Source: Candidatus Cloacimonadota bacterium
Lineage (GTDB): Bacteria; Cloacimonadota; Cloacimonadia; Cloacimonadales; Cloacimonadaceae
Length of the DNA stretch: 13,629 bases
Assembly (NCBI GenBank): GCA_028683635.1
Contig: JAQUHL010000016.1
Span: forward strand, 1 to 13,629
Reading direction: 5' to 3'
This document shows positions 1-8,008 of the stretch, in pieces (positions within the stretch are counted from its first letter, which is position 1; each line of letters starts with the position of its first letter). Made by a program: the position numbers and the translations under genes. The notes beneath the pieces are model-generated. The model was not told the DNA's origin. It saw nothing but the letters and a program-made list of their open reading frames with translations, and ran no database searches.

Positions 1-510
1 CAGATCAGTCATGGTGAGCCCCATCAGACCAATGGACAGGGAATCCTGGGTGATGATGTGGTAGGGTTTGACCGGGAAGTGCGATGCGGTTTTCCGCTCG
101 ATGATATTGGTGCTCAGGAAGGGATATCTGGCAAGCTGGCTCAGTTTCCTGGTGTTTTCGGGATTGATGTCAAATTCATGATTACCATAGCAGGTGGCTT
201 CCAATCCCAGGTGGTTGAAGACCTTGATCACGGCACCGCCGATCGCTCCGTCATGTTCCAGGCTGGAAAAGATCGTTCCGGTTTGCTGATCTCCGGCATC
301 GAGATAGATGCTCCTGGTGGCGGAGCTGCGCTCCCGGCTCAGGTGATGTTCGAGGCTGGCATAGCCGCCCAGTTCGGTCTTTTGGCCTTCGATGGTGTAA
401 GTGCGGGGTAGATGGGAACCGTGAGAATCATTGGTATATAGTATTCTCAAGGGTATGGCATAGATGATGCCCAGCCCAATCAGCAGGAGAACAACCAGGC
501 TTTTTTTCAT
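1..510 (-). CDS. 5'-nucleotidase/UshA-family metallophosphoesterase, N-terminal part (cut by window edge)
   Basis: I translated the first 170 codons by hand; the gene runs off the left edge. Residues 1-18 form a typical signal peptide (Lys-Lys, then a hydrophobic run ending near Tyr-Ala), so the protein is probably periplasmic or secreted. The metallophosphoesterase signatures follow in order: TNDSHG (D28, H30), DAGD (D74) and GNHEFD (N110, H111), which in this family bind the two catalytic metals. The 'GGYASLEHHL' stretch between the first two motifs is also characteristic of UshA/5'-nucleotidases. Family members hydrolyse nucleotides, UDP-sugars or cyclic nucleotides; the substrate cannot be told from this part. 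The ATG overlaps the kdsB stop as ATGA, and an AAGGA ribosome site lies 8-9 bases upstream, so it is the last visible gene of the leftward operon. The C-terminal substrate-specificity domain is outside the window. Confidence 0.9.
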   Translation of the reverse strand, partial: MKKSLVVLLLIGLGIIYAIPLRILYTNDSHGSHLPRTYTIEGQKTELGGYASLEHHLSRERSSATRSIYLDAGDQQTGTIFSSLEHDGAIGGAVIKVFNHLGLEATCYGNHEFDINPENTRKLSQLARYPFLSTNIIERKTASHFPVKPYHIITQDSLSIGLMGLTMTDL

Positions 511-1238
511 GTGGGGCTTCCTTTGAAAAGTTTTTCCACGAGGATGAGATCTTCGGGAGTGTCGATCCCGATGCCCTGATAATCCGTCTCGATCATGCGG
601 ATGGGAATGCCATTTTCCAGAAGGCGGAGTTGCTCCAGCTTTTCGATGTTTTCCAGCTTGCCGGGTGGCAGTGAAACGAACTTGAGCAGAATCTTCCGGC
701 GATAGGCATAGACCCCGATATGACGGTAATAACGGACGTTTTTCAGGTCGTCCCGGTTAAAAGGTATGGCGGAGCGGGAAAACAAAAGGGCATTGGAATC
801 CTTATCCACCACCACCTTGACGATGTTTGGCATGAAAAGCTGTTCGGGCTCCCGGATCAGGGTCATCAGGGATGCCACCATAACATCTTTATGGCGGAAG
901 GAATTGATAAGCGCAGATAAAGAGGCCCTGTCGATCAAAGGCTCGTCTCCCTGGATATTGACGATCAGGTCACAATCTATCTCTTTGATAGCTTCGGCAA
1001 TGCGGTCGCTGCCACTGTGGTTCTTTTCAGAGGTCATGACAGCCTTTCCTCCAAAATAGGAAACGGCTTTCCAGATCTCTTCCGAATCAGTCGCCACCAA
1101 CACTGTATCAAAGAGCCGGGAATTGATGGCTGCTTCATAGACGTGCTGGATAATTGGTTTGCCGGCAAGAGGGACCAGGGGCTTGCCCGGAAAGCGGGTA
1201 GAGGCAAAACGGGCGGGGATGACGGCAGCTGTCTTCAT
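507..1238 (-). CDS. kdsB: 3-deoxy-manno-octulosonate cytidylyltransferase (CMP-Kdo synthetase)
   Basis: The 243-residue protein matches KdsB along its whole length and has the usual size (about 245-250). It makes CMP-Kdo from CTP and Kdo in the cytoplasm, activating the sugar for transfer to lipid A. Visible signatures: the nucleotide-binding N-terminus IPARFASTRFPGKPL (residues 7-21), SGSDRIAEA (75-83), the metal-binding IQGDEPLI (95-102, D98), PNIVKVVVD (137-145), HIGVYAYRR (173-181) and GIGIDTPEDL (222-231, D226). The start is the first ATG; no clear Shine-Dalgarno sequence precedes it. It lies only 7 bases after the lipoprotein stop, so translation is probably coupled. Its own stop overlaps the ATG of the phosphoesterase. 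Its presence means the organism builds a Kdo-containing lipopolysaccharide, supporting a two-membrane envelope. Confidence 0.97.
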   Translation of the reverse strand: MKTAAVIPARFASTRFPGKPLVPLAGKPIIQHVYEAAINSRLFDTVLVATDSEEIWKAVSYFGGKAVMTSEKNHSGSDRIAEAIKEIDCDLIVNIQGDEPLIDRASLSALINSFRHKDVMVASLMTLIREPEQLFMPNIVKVVVDKDSNALLFSRSAIPFNRDDLKNVRYYRHIGVYAYRRKILLKFVSLPPGKLENIEKLEQLRLLENGIPIRMIETDYQGIGIDTPEDLILVEKLFKGSPT

Positions 1239-1245
1239 AAAGAGT

Positions 1246-2064
1246 TTACAAGCATTCAGCCTTGAGCTGGAGAAAGACTTTGTAGCTGCGGGACTGGTTC
1301 TTTTTCAGGTAGAGGATGAAGGCGCGGTCGAATTGGACATTGGCATTCCGATAAACCGTTTCGGCGGCCATGCTCTTTTCGTGGAGGTTCTCTGTGGAGC
1401 GTACCTTGGATACCACGTTCTGGATTTTGTAGCGGGCAATCTCCCGGAGAGCTTCTTCCTGGGCCAGCATCCAGGCATCCATGAGTTCCACCTGATGGGA
1501 GGCACCCACGGCCAGGATGTTCTTTCCTTTTTCAACCAGCCCGGGAGTGCACCAGGCAGGGATTTCCTTCTGGCTCATGGGCATGCGGGTAGAAGTGGGA
1601 GTGGTGGTGCGTAAGCCGTGCAGAGTTATCAGATAGCCATGATAGGAGTATTTATCTATCAGTTTTAGTTCCCGGTCGGCATGATACAAAAATGAGGTGT
1701 CTGCAGAAACCACCACCTGGAAATTCACCTTAGTCCAATCTATCTCCGATTGCTCGGCCAGGGAATAGATTACAGATTTATCGACAACGTAGGCTGCTTT
1801 GTTTCTGGATAGGGAAACTGCAGCATATTCCCTTGCCACGTCCTCGGCACCTTCACCGAAGAGGCCGTCATCATAGGCGATGCCGATGGTGTAATCCCCG
1901 GATGGGATTTCCCAAAGCCAGGCGGGGGCATCAAAAGGCTTGGTTTCGTTGGGCATAATTTGGGGAGTTGGGTTTTGCTGGGGTGGATTTGCCTTGGGTT
2001 TATTCCCCGCACAGGCAGCCACAGAAATCATCAGGCACAGAGCCGTAACAACAAAAATCTTCAT
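1246..2064 (-). CDS. Lipoprotein with two LPP20-like modules, function unknown
   Basis: The 272-residue protein begins with a lipoprotein signal peptide: MKIFVVTALCLMISVAAC, with lipobox V15-A-A-C18, then a Pro/Asn/Gln-rich linker (about 20-47). I chose the ATG at 2064, not the one eight codons upstream (2088), because it starts the signal peptide, has AGGG 8 bases upstream and avoids overlapping mnmG. Two segments resemble each other: 'PAW' followed by a strand ending YTIGIAYDD (48-66) and 'PAW' followed by ILAVGAS (169-189). Each is followed by an Ala-rich helix (72-95 and 193-222). This is the general layout of LPP20-family outer-membrane lipoproteins ('PxW...GxG/A' then an Ala/Glu helix), so I read it as an internal duplication. 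The exact role is unknown. It sits 16 bases after mnmG and 7 before kdsB, suggesting an envelope protein carried in a housekeeping operon. The family call is by eye. Confidence 0.8.
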   Translation of the reverse strand: MKIFVVTALCLMISVAACAGNKPKANPPQQNPTPQIMPNETKPFDAPAWLWEIPSGDYTIGIAYDDGLFGEGAEDVAREYAAVSLSRNKAAYVVDKSVIYSLAEQSEIDWTKVNFQVVVSADTSFLYHADRELKLIDKYSYHGYLITLHGLRTTTPTSTRMPMSQKEIPAWCTPGLVEKGKNILAVGASHQVELMDAWMLAQEEALREIARYKIQNVVSKVRSTENLHEKSMAAETVYRNANVQFDRAFILYLKKNQSRSYKVFLQLKAECL

Positions 2065-2080
2065 GGTAATATCCCTTATC

Positions 2081-3925
2081 TCAGGCATTTTTTATCAGCT
2101 TCATTTTCTTGAGATAGATCATCAGAGATGAGGTATCTGTATAATTCACACCGGGAATTCTCATGGCTTGACCAATATTTTGGGGACGAATCCTGTCAAG
2201 CTTTTCTCTTGCTTCCCAGGCAATGCTCCCGATTTTGTGGTAGTCAATATCCTCGGGAATGGGCAGGGATTCGGCAGAGAAGAATCTGCTCAGTTCTTCC
2301 TCCTGGCGTTTAAGATAGCCTTCATACTTGATTTCCAGCTCGATCCGCTGCGCAATATCCGGGCTAACATCTTCGGGCTTTTGATAGCCGAAAGCCTCCA
2401 GATCGGAGAAAGAGTATTCAGGACGCCTGAGCAGAGCGGCAAACTTGATCGGTTCCTTGAGATCCGGATGCCGGGAGGTGTTTGTGGAACACAGTGTTTC
2501 CCTTTCCCGCTCTTTGATGGCGAGCATCCGGGAAAAGGCCTGCCAACGCTCTTCCGAAACCAGTCCCAGGGCATGTCCCAAAGGCATGAGCCGCTCATCT
2601 GCATTGTCCTGACGCAGGCTCAGGCGGTATTCTGCCCGGGAAGTGAACATCCGGTATGGTTCATTGGTGCCACAGGTTACCAGATCATCGATCAGGACTC
2701 CCAGATATGCTTCGCTGCGTTTGAGAACAAGCGGGTCTTTATCCTCCAGAGCCAGGACGGCATTGATGCCACAGATCAGCCCTTGTCCGGCAGCCTCTTC
2801 ATATCCTGAAGTTCCATTGATCTGCCCTGCCAGATAAAAGCCCTTCAGCCTTTTGGATTCTAAGGAAAGCTTGATTTCATGCGGGGGGATGTAGTCATAT
2901 TCAATCGCATAGGCATATCTCATGAACCGGGCATGTTCCAGACCGGGGATGCTGTGGACGATCTGTTCCTGCACCTGGGGCGGCAGGGAGGTGGAGATGC
3001 CATTGATATATGCCTCGTGAGTGTTCAGACCTTCCGGTTCGATAAAGACCTGATGGCAGTCCTTATCCGGAAACTTCACGATTTTATCCTCTATAGAGGG
3101 GCAATAGCGGGGGCCGATGCCTTCGATAATACCACTGTAAAGGGCTGAGAGACCGAGGTTTTCCCGGATGATGGCATGCGTCTGACTGGTGCTGTGGGTA
3201 AGGTAGCAGGATATGCTGTTTTTTAGCTGAACCTGGCGGTAAAAGGAAAATCCGGAGGGGTTTTCATCGCCGGGTTGTTCCTCCAGCAGGTTAAAATCCA
3301 GGCTTCTGAGATCCACCCGGGGCGGGGTGCCGGTCTTGAACCTTCCCAGGGGAAAGCCCAGCTTGAGCAGGGAGTGTGAAATCTCCTCTGCTGCCGGTTC
3401 TCCGCTTCTGCCTCCGGCATAGTTGTGTTTGCCGATGTGGATCTTCCCGCGCATAAAGGTTCCGGTGGCCAGAATCACTTTGGGAGCACGATATTCTCTG
3501 CCGCTTTGGGTGCGGACACCACAGACGCCATCCGGGCAGGTGAGGATGGCAGTTACGAGGGATTCGATGATTTGCAGGTTTGCCTGGCTCTCCAGCCTTT
3601 CCCTCATGATCTGGGAATAGAGCTGGCGGTCATTTTGGGATCTGGGAGCCCAGACGGCAGGGCCCTTCTTGCGGTTCAGCATCCTGAAGTGAAGACCCGT
3701 GAGATCTGTAACATAGCCGATCTCACCACCCAGGGCGTCTATCTCCCTGGCGAGATGACCTTTGGCAGGACCACCCACGGAGGGGTTGCAGCTCATTCTG
3801 CCGATGGATTCCAGCTTGATGACAAAAATGGATGTTCGGGCACCCATCCGGCTGGCAGCAAGCGCTGCTTCAACCCCGGCATGCCCGGCTCCGACAACGA
3901 TTACGTCGTAATCATAAGATTGCAT
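2081..3925 (-). CDS. mnmG: tRNA uridine-5-carboxymethylaminomethyl modification enzyme MnmG (GidA)
   Basis: A 614-residue FAD protein, near the usual length of about 620-630. With MnmE it installs the (carboxymethyl)aminomethyl group on the wobble uridine of tRNAs reading split codon boxes. The FAD-binding Rossmann motif VVGAGHAGVEAA lies at residues 10-21. The conserved MSCNPSVGGPAKGH follows at 44-57, with C46 matching the first functional cysteine. RFKTGTPPR is present, and GPRYCPSIEDK contains C275, matching the second cysteine. The C-terminal helical domain, thought to contact MnmE and tRNA, ends in the typical 'RPQNIGQAMRIPGV...LMIYLKK' pattern. Its ATG lies 3 bases beyond the engB stop with no good Shine-Dalgarno sequence, suggesting coupling to engB. 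No mnmE is visible in the window. All signature residues checked are intact, so it should be functional. Confidence 0.98.
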   Translation of the reverse strand: MQSYDYDVIVVGAGHAGVEAALAASRMGARTSIFVIKLESIGRMSCNPSVGGPAKGHLAREIDALGGEIGYVTDLTGLHFRMLNRKKGPAVWAPRSQNDRQLYSQIMRERLESQANLQIIESLVTAILTCPDGVCGVRTQSGREYRAPKVILATGTFMRGKIHIGKHNYAGGRSGEPAAEEISHSLLKLGFPLGRFKTGTPPRVDLRSLDFNLLEEQPGDENPSGFSFYRQVQLKNSISCYLTHSTSQTHAIIRENLGLSALYSGIIEGIGPRYCPSIEDKIVKFPDKDCHQVFIEPEGLNTHEAYINGISTSLPPQVQEQIVHSIPGLEHARFMRYAYAIEYDYIPPHEIKLSLESKRLKGFYLAGQINGTSGYEEAAGQGLICGINAVLALEDKDPLVLKRSEAYLGVLIDDLVTCGTNEPYRMFTSRAEYRLSLRQDNADERLMPLGHALGLVSEERWQAFSRMLAIKERERETLCSTNTSRHPDLKEPIKFAALLRRPEYSFSDLEAFGYQKPEDVSPDIAQRIELEIKYEGYLKRQEEELSRFFSAESLPIPEDIDYHKIGSIAWEAREKLDRIRPQNIGQAMRIPGVNYTDTSSLMIYLKKMKLIKNA

Positions 3926-3928
3926 TTG

Positions 3929-4540
3929 TCAGGCGGTTATGCTCCTGGCCAACCATGATGTGATCTGCTCCATCCCCACATTGTTCAGTGCTGAAACGGG
4001 ATAGATGGGAGTATCTCCCAGGCCGAGGCCTTTGGCGAGCTCTTTGACGGTGGCAGCAATCTTATTTTTGGGGATCTTGTCGCTCTTGGTGGCGATCACG
4101 CAATGATCGATTTCCCTGAGGCGCAGGATTTCGAGGAGAAGGATGTCCTTTTTATCGGCAGGATGGCGGATATCGGCAAGTACCATGATGCCCCGGAGCT
4201 GCTCCCGCTGCTCGAAATATTTATTTACCATCTTGCGCCAGCTTTCCTGTTCGGCAAGGCTGGTTTCGGCAAATCCGTAACCGGGAAGATCGGTAAATTG
4301 CATAAAACCCTGCTTTTCCAGCTCATCATCCTTCCAGCGGATCAGGAAGAAATTGAGGGTTCTGGTCTTACCGGGATGGGAAGAGATTTTGGCGAGGCCT
4401 TTGTGATTTGTAAGCAGATTTATCAGGGTGGATTTGCCCACGTTGGATCTCCCTGCAAAGGCAAATTCGGGATAGGCGCTGGCAGGATAGTCCTTGGGCT
4501 CGATAGCGCTTTTTACATAAAAGGAATCTACTATTCTCAT
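3929..4540 (-). CDS. engB: Ribosome biogenesis GTP-binding protein EngB (YsxC/YihA)
   Basis: A 203-residue TRAFAC-class GTPase of the EngB family, which acts late in assembly of the large ribosomal subunit. The GTPase motifs are in order: G1 GRSNVGKS (30-37), the switch I region with PGKTRTLNFF (56-65), G3 DLPGYG (84-89), G4 TKSD (151-154) and G5 SAL (183-185). The N-terminal pattern 'AFAGRSNVGKSTLIN' and 'PGYGFA' are diagnostic for EngB rather than Era or Der. Length is typical (195-210). Its ATG overlaps the queD stop as ATGA, and mnmG begins 3 bases after its own stop. It therefore sits in the tightest part of the operon, and its translation is probably coupled to queD. Confidence 0.97.
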   Translation of the reverse strand: MRIVDSFYVKSAIEPKDYPASAYPEFAFAGRSNVGKSTLINLLTNHKGLAKISSHPGKTRTLNFFLIRWKDDELEKQGFMQFTDLPGYGFAETSLAEQESWRKMVNKYFEQREQLRGIMVLADIRHPADKKDILLLEILRLREIDHCVIATKSDKIPKNKIAATVKELAKGLGLGDTPIYPVSALNNVGMEQITSWLARSITA

Positions 4541-4905
4541 GGTCTGTACACCAGTGCTGATTTTTCGGATTCTGCCACTTCCACAGCCGCAACTTTGGCA
4601 TCGGAATCTTCAAGCTGGGCACTGATTTGTTCATATATATAGCGGGCAAGGTTTTCCGAGCTGGGGTTTTGAGCCTTGAAAGCGGGATGGTCGTTGAGAA
4701 GGCTGTGGTCAAATTCGGCAAGAACCGATCCCAGCATTCGCTTAAGGATGCCAAAATCCATTGCCAGGCCGATCTTATCCAGCTTCTGGCAGCTTACTTC
4801 CAGGCGCACTTTCCAGTTGTGCCCGTGCAGGTTCTGGCAAGCGCCTTCATATCCGCACAGCCTGTGAGCAGCGGAGAAGGAATCGCTAACATTTGAGATA
4901 TACAT
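4537..4905 (-). CDS. queD: 6-carboxy-5,6,7,8-tetrahydropterin synthase (QueD/PTPS family)
   Basis: A 122-residue protein of the 6-pyruvoyl-tetrahydropterin synthase fold. QueD converts 7,8-dihydroneopterin triphosphate to carboxytetrahydropterin, the second step toward queuosine in tRNA. Zinc ligands fit H14 (in FSAAHRL), H27 and H29 (in NLHGHNW). The candidate catalytic residues are C23, four residues before H27, and the D66-H67 pair in 'EFDHSLLN'. The AESE motif near the end (111-114) supplies the pterin-anchoring glutamate. Presence of C23 in the C-x3-HGH arrangement favours QueD over a eukaryote-like PTPS. The ATG has a GGAG ribosome site 7 bases upstream. The stop overlaps the engB start. 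No queC, queE or folE neighbour is visible, so the pathway assignment rests on family resemblance alone. Confidence 0.92.
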   Translation of the reverse strand: MYISNVSDSFSAAHRLCGYEGACQNLHGHNWKVRLEVSCQKLDKIGLAMDFGILKRMLGSVLAEFDHSLLNDHPAFKAQNPSSENLARYIYEQISAQLEDSDAKVAAVEVAESEKSALVYRP

Positions 4906-4968
4906 GCAGTTACTCCGTTTGTGGGTCAGAGCCCAAGTTGTTAGGTTCCCATTTTTTCCAGAGGCTTT

Positions 4969-5370
4969 TCATGGCAACAAAAACTTTAGAAAATGCTGGT
5001 AAAGCTCTGTGGAGATGCGGTTTGCCTTGCCTCTACGGGCAAAGCAGCAATGCATGACAGCGCTGAGGCACAGCTCACCCCGGGAGTTATAAACATCCTG
5101 TGTCCAGCGCGCCCGGAGCCTGGAGATTTCCCGCTCGGCACTTCTGACCTCGATGATATCCTCCAGTTCCACAGCTTTAATGAAATCAAGCTCATAGCGG
5201 AGCACGAAGATCTGGATGCCCATGCTGTTCAGCCTGGAGATCGGCATATCCATCTCAGTCAGAGCGTCGCTGCGGGCCGCTTCCAGGATTTGCAGATAGT
5301 TTGAATTATTCAAATGACCATAAATATCACATTCATAGCCATAGATCTTACGGTGGAAGGTGTAAAGCAT
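4969..5370 (-). CDS. Hotdog-fold acyl-CoA thioesterase (4HBT-like)
   Basis: A 133-residue protein of the 4-hydroxybenzoyl-CoA thioesterase superfamily. The signature is ECDIYGHLNNSNYLQILEAA near residues 13-32: D15 matches the catalytic aspartate, GHLNN (18-22) the conserved turn, followed by the long central helix. Family members hydrolyse acyl-CoA (or acyl-ACP) thioesters in the cytoplasm, usually as tetramers; the substrate is not readable here. An in-frame ATG 37 codons upstream exists, but the ATG at 5370 is better. It has GGAG 8 bases upstream, gives the normal family length, and avoids running into the divergent yfhO-like gene. The gene is first in the leftward block and is separated from queD by 63 bases, so it may be cotranscribed with it but is less tightly linked than the other genes. 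YbgC or FadM identity is possible but not decided. Confidence 0.85.
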   Translation of the reverse strand: MLYTFHRKIYGYECDIYGHLNNSNYLQILEAARSDALTEMDMPISRLNSMGIQIFVLRYELDFIKAVELEDIIEVRSAEREISRLRARWTQDVYNSRGELCLSAVMHCCFARRGKANRISTELYQHFLKFLLP

Positions 5371-5455
5371 ATATTCTGCTCCAGTTATCAATTTCTCTTG
5401 ACCAGAACCAAAGCTCTCCAAAGCTGACCAAAAAATCACTACGATTGAGGAAAAA
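5371..5455. promoter_or_regulatory. Divergent intergenic region, probable promoters for both gene blocks
   Basis: These 85 bases lie between two divergent starts, so promoters for both directions are expected here or inside the 5' ends. I could not identify convincing -35/-10 pairs on either strand. Visible elements are the ribosome sites at both ends (GGAG for the leftward thioesterase, GAGGA for the rightward YfhO gene) and a directly repeated octamer CCAAAGCT at 5408-5415 and 5418-5425. The two octamers start exactly 10 bases apart, about one helical turn, which is the spacing expected for a protein-binding site. The operator reading is inference. Confidence 0.4.
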
Positions 5456-8008
5456 ATGGCTAAGAAAACTGTCAACCCCAAAAAAGTTGAAGCTCCTTCG
5501 AAGTTTGGTCATTCCAAACCGGAAACCCAGGCCAAACACCCTGGTCCCAGGGCTTTTTTGCCTTCCAAATATACATCCGGAATTCTGGTGCTGTTGCTGT
5601 TTGTGATCATCAGCCTGATCTACTTCCCGGTGGCCTATCAGCAAAAATTTCCCCAGGCTTCTGATATTACCCAGTGGGAAGGGGCTGCCAGGAAGATTAT
5701 TGATTACAACCAGGAACACAGCGACCGGGCTCTCTGGACTCCCAATATGTTTTCCGGCATGCCTTCCTATATGATCTCATTTCCCAATCGTTTCCCCTAT
5801 CTGGAGAGCATAACCAAGCTGACGGACAAGCTCATCAACTGGCGCATCTTCCTGCTCTTTTTGGGAGGAATGGGGATCTTTATCCTGCTCCGTTTCCTTA
5901 AGATCGATCCCTGGATAGCCTTGTTTGGGGCCGTGGTTTTTGTGTTTAGCTGCCATTGGGTGGGGCTGCTCGAGATTGGGCACAACACCAAATTCCGGGC
6001 TATCATGTATGTCCCCTGGGTGCTTTGGGCTCTGATGTATCTGCGTAAGACACCAGGTATTCTGGGCTTGGGCTTGCTTGCCACCTTTCTCATCACCCAG
6101 CTTAGGGAAAACCATCCCCAGATCACTTATTATCTGTATCTTTTGATCGGCATGTACTGGGTCTTTTCTCTGATCGAAACTATCAAAAACAAGGAATGGA
6201 AGAGGCTGGGGGTTTATACCCTGCTCTTGATCCTGGCTTTTGGGCTGACCGCCCTGGCAGTGATGAATCCCTACTTAAGCACTCTGGAATATAGCCACCA
6301 CACCATGCGGGGAGGTTCTGCAGGCCTGGAAAAAAGCTATGCGCAGGGCTGGAGCTTCCATCCCCTGGAAATCTTCTCACTCATCATACCCAATCTCTTT
6401 GGTGGGATCAACAACGACTATTGGGGATGGATGCCCTTCACCCAGATCTATAACTATTTTGGCATCATCGTCCTGGTCTTCGGGATTTTTGCTCTTTTGG
6501 GCAAGCACCGCAGGCTGGCCATTTTCCTGTGGATCAGTTCTGTGATCTTCACCCTGATGTCCTTTGGAGAGTTTGCCCCGGCGATCTCCGATCTGCTTCT
6601 GGCTTACCTGCCCTATTTCAATAAGTTCAGGGTACCCTCGATGATCCTGACCATGGTGCAGATCAACTCCGTGATCCTGGCTGCCCTGGGTTTATCCACC
6701 ATCGTGGAGAAGGCGGAATCCGGGGATAAACCATTCTCGAACAGGCTCTACCGCTGTTTCTGGATCAGTGGGGTGATCTTCCTCATCTTCTTTGTCCTGG
6801 GCAAACCCGTCTTTGGCGGAATGAAGCTCACCAACAGGATCGACCAGGGAAGGATCGCCAACGAGATTCAAAGGCAGGCACAGACGGAATATACCGAAGC
6901 TCAGCTTGCCTCAGAACTGGAAAGGGTGTCCGAAGTGCTTGGCGAGCAGCGCCTTAAACTTTTGTACAAGAGCGGCATCCTAAGCTTGCTTCTGCTCACG
7001 CTGGCCATCGGCCTTGCCTATCTTTACAGCTCCGGCAAGCTCAAGCGCAACCTCTTTGTAATGCTGATCCTGATCCTCAGCTTCATCGATCTGTGGGTCT
7101 ATACCGGCAAGCACTTCAAGGATCTGCGTCCCGTGCAGGAACACCGGGATATCTTTACCGCCAAGGATTTTGATAATTTCCTGCTCAGCGACAAGGAAAA
7201 CTACCGTGTCCTGCCCTATAATACCGGTGCCCCTGGTAACTGGGCCTACTATCACCAAACCCTGAATGGTTATTCCGCTGCGAAGCTGAAACGCTATGAT
7301 GATGTTCTAAACAGAAACATCCTGCCCCAATACAATCGCTTCCGGCAGGTCTGGAACCAGTATGGACAGGAAACACCCACCCCTGTGCACGACATGCTGA
7401 ATACCAAATACTATATAGCTTCCCAGGATACCATGGATTATTCCATGTTCCTCCAGCAGAAGCCTTTGGTTTACAAAAGCCCTTATTACGCCATCAAGAT
7501 TTACGAAAACAAAACTGCCCTGCCCCGCGCCTGGTTTGTGGACAGCCTGAAAGTGGTTACACCCGCGGATTCGATCGTTGCGCTCATGAATCAGCTCGAT
7601 TTTGAACCCCGCCGCTTTGCCTATGTGGAAAGCGAGATCCCCAATGTTGCTGGTCCTGATACCACTGCCTATGTGAAAGCAACCGGGTTTGAAATGCACA
7701 AGCTCAGCTATGAACTCCAGACGGACAGGAATTCCTTCCTCGTCCTCAGCGAGATCTATTATCCCGCAGGCTGGAAAGCATATCTGGACGGCAAAGAAAT
7801 CCCCATCTATCCGGCCAACTACATCCTCCGGGGCCTGGCCATCCCTGCCGGAAAACACAAGCTGGAACTGCGTTTTGAACCGGAATCCTATTCCCAGGGT
7901 GTGCTATATAGCGCCATCGGACTCAGCCTGACCTTTATCTTCCTGCTGGCAGGAATCATCTGGGAATATCGAAAGAACCGAAACATAGCCCTTGACAGGG
8001 AACAATAA
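5456..8008 (+). CDS. YfhO-family polytopic membrane protein (GT-C-like)
   Basis: An 850-residue integral membrane protein. A basic cytoplasmic tail (1-38) is followed by a first transmembrane helix (about 42-60), an extracytoplasmic loop with SDITQWEG and ALWTPNMFSGMP (69-103), and then about ten or more further hydrophobic helices to about residue 551. Next comes a large soluble extracytoplasmic domain, a last helix near 816-836 and a short basic tail. Family-typical stretches are NHPQITYYLY (219-228), SFHPLEIFSLIIPNLFGG (300-317), FNKFRVPSM (388-396) and the 'NGYSAAKLKRYDDVLN' / 'MLNTKYYI' segments of the soluble domain. YfhO proteins resemble GT-C glycosyltransferases that use lipid-linked sugars; D70 could be the catalytic acid, by analogy only. 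Donor and acceptor are unknown. The start has GAGGA 6 bases upstream. The downstream C25 gene is 52 bases away and may be cotranscribed. Confidence 0.88.
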   Translation: MAKKTVNPKKVEAPSKFGHSKPETQAKHPGPRAFLPSKYTSGILVLLLFVIISLIYFPVAYQQKFPQASDITQWEGAARKIIDYNQEHSDRALWTPNMFSGMPSYMISFPNRFPYLESITKLTDKLINWRIFLLFLGGMGIFILLRFLKIDPWIALFGAVVFVFSCHWVGLLEIGHNTKFRAIMYVPWVLWALMYLRKTPGILGLGLLATFLITQLRENHPQITYYLYLLIGMYWVFSLIETIKNKEWKRLGVYTLLLILAFGLTALAVMNPYLSTLEYSHHTMRGGSAGLEKSYAQGWSFHPLEIFSLIIPNLFGGINNDYWGWMPFTQIYNYFGIIVLVFGIFALLGKHRRLAIFLWISSVIFTLMSFGEFAPAISDLLLAYLPYFNKFRVPSMILTMVQINSVILAALGLSTIVEKAESGDKPFSNRLYRCFWISGVIFLIFFVLGKPVFGGMKLTNRIDQGRIANEIQRQAQTEYTEAQLASELERVSEVLGEQRLKLLYKSGILSLLLLTLAIGLAYLYSSGKLKRNLFVMLILILSFIDLWVYTGKHFKDLRPVQEHRDIFTAKDFDNFLLSDKENYRVLPYNTGAPGNWAYYHQTLNGYSAAKLKRYDDVLNRNILPQYNRFRQVWNQYGQETPTPVHDMLNTKYYIASQDTMDYSMFLQQKPLVYKSPYYAIKIYENKTALPRAWFVDSLKVVTPADSIVALMNQLDFEPRRFAYVESEIPNVAGPDTTAYVKATGFEMHKLSYELQTDRNSFLVLSEIYYPAGWKAYLDGKEIPIYPANYILRGLAIPAGKHKLELRFEPESYSQGVLYSAIGLSLTFIFLLAGIIWEYRKNRNIALDREQ

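Noticed and set aside
58..411. 117-codon plus-strand open frame near the left edge
   Set aside because: The opposite strand encodes an intact metallophosphoesterase N-terminus with a signal peptide and all metal-binding motifs, which explains this DNA.
1159..1614. 151-codon plus-strand open frame opposite kdsB and the lipoprotein
   Set aside because: It spans the junction of two well supported minus-strand genes and has no matching family.
2065..2088. Upstream ATG adding eight residues to the lipoprotein
   Set aside because: It overlaps the mnmG end and would place charged residues before the signal peptide; the ATG at 2064 has AGGG at proper spacing.
3425..3958. 177-codon plus-strand open frame opposite mnmG
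   Set aside because: It lies wholly opposite strongly conserved mnmG coding sequence and its product has no protein-like signature.
4906..4968. Possible terminator or structured leader between the thioesterase gene and queD
   Set aside because: Only a four-base stem (TGGG/CCCA) without a T-run could be found, so there is nothing to support termination or a riboswitch such as a preQ1 type.
5371..5481. Upstream in-frame start extending the thioesterase by 37 residues (hydrophobic N-terminus)
   Set aside because: The extension would overlap the divergent YfhO start and give a membrane segment unusual for this cytoplasmic family; the internal ATG at 5370 has a good ribosome site and the family's normal length.
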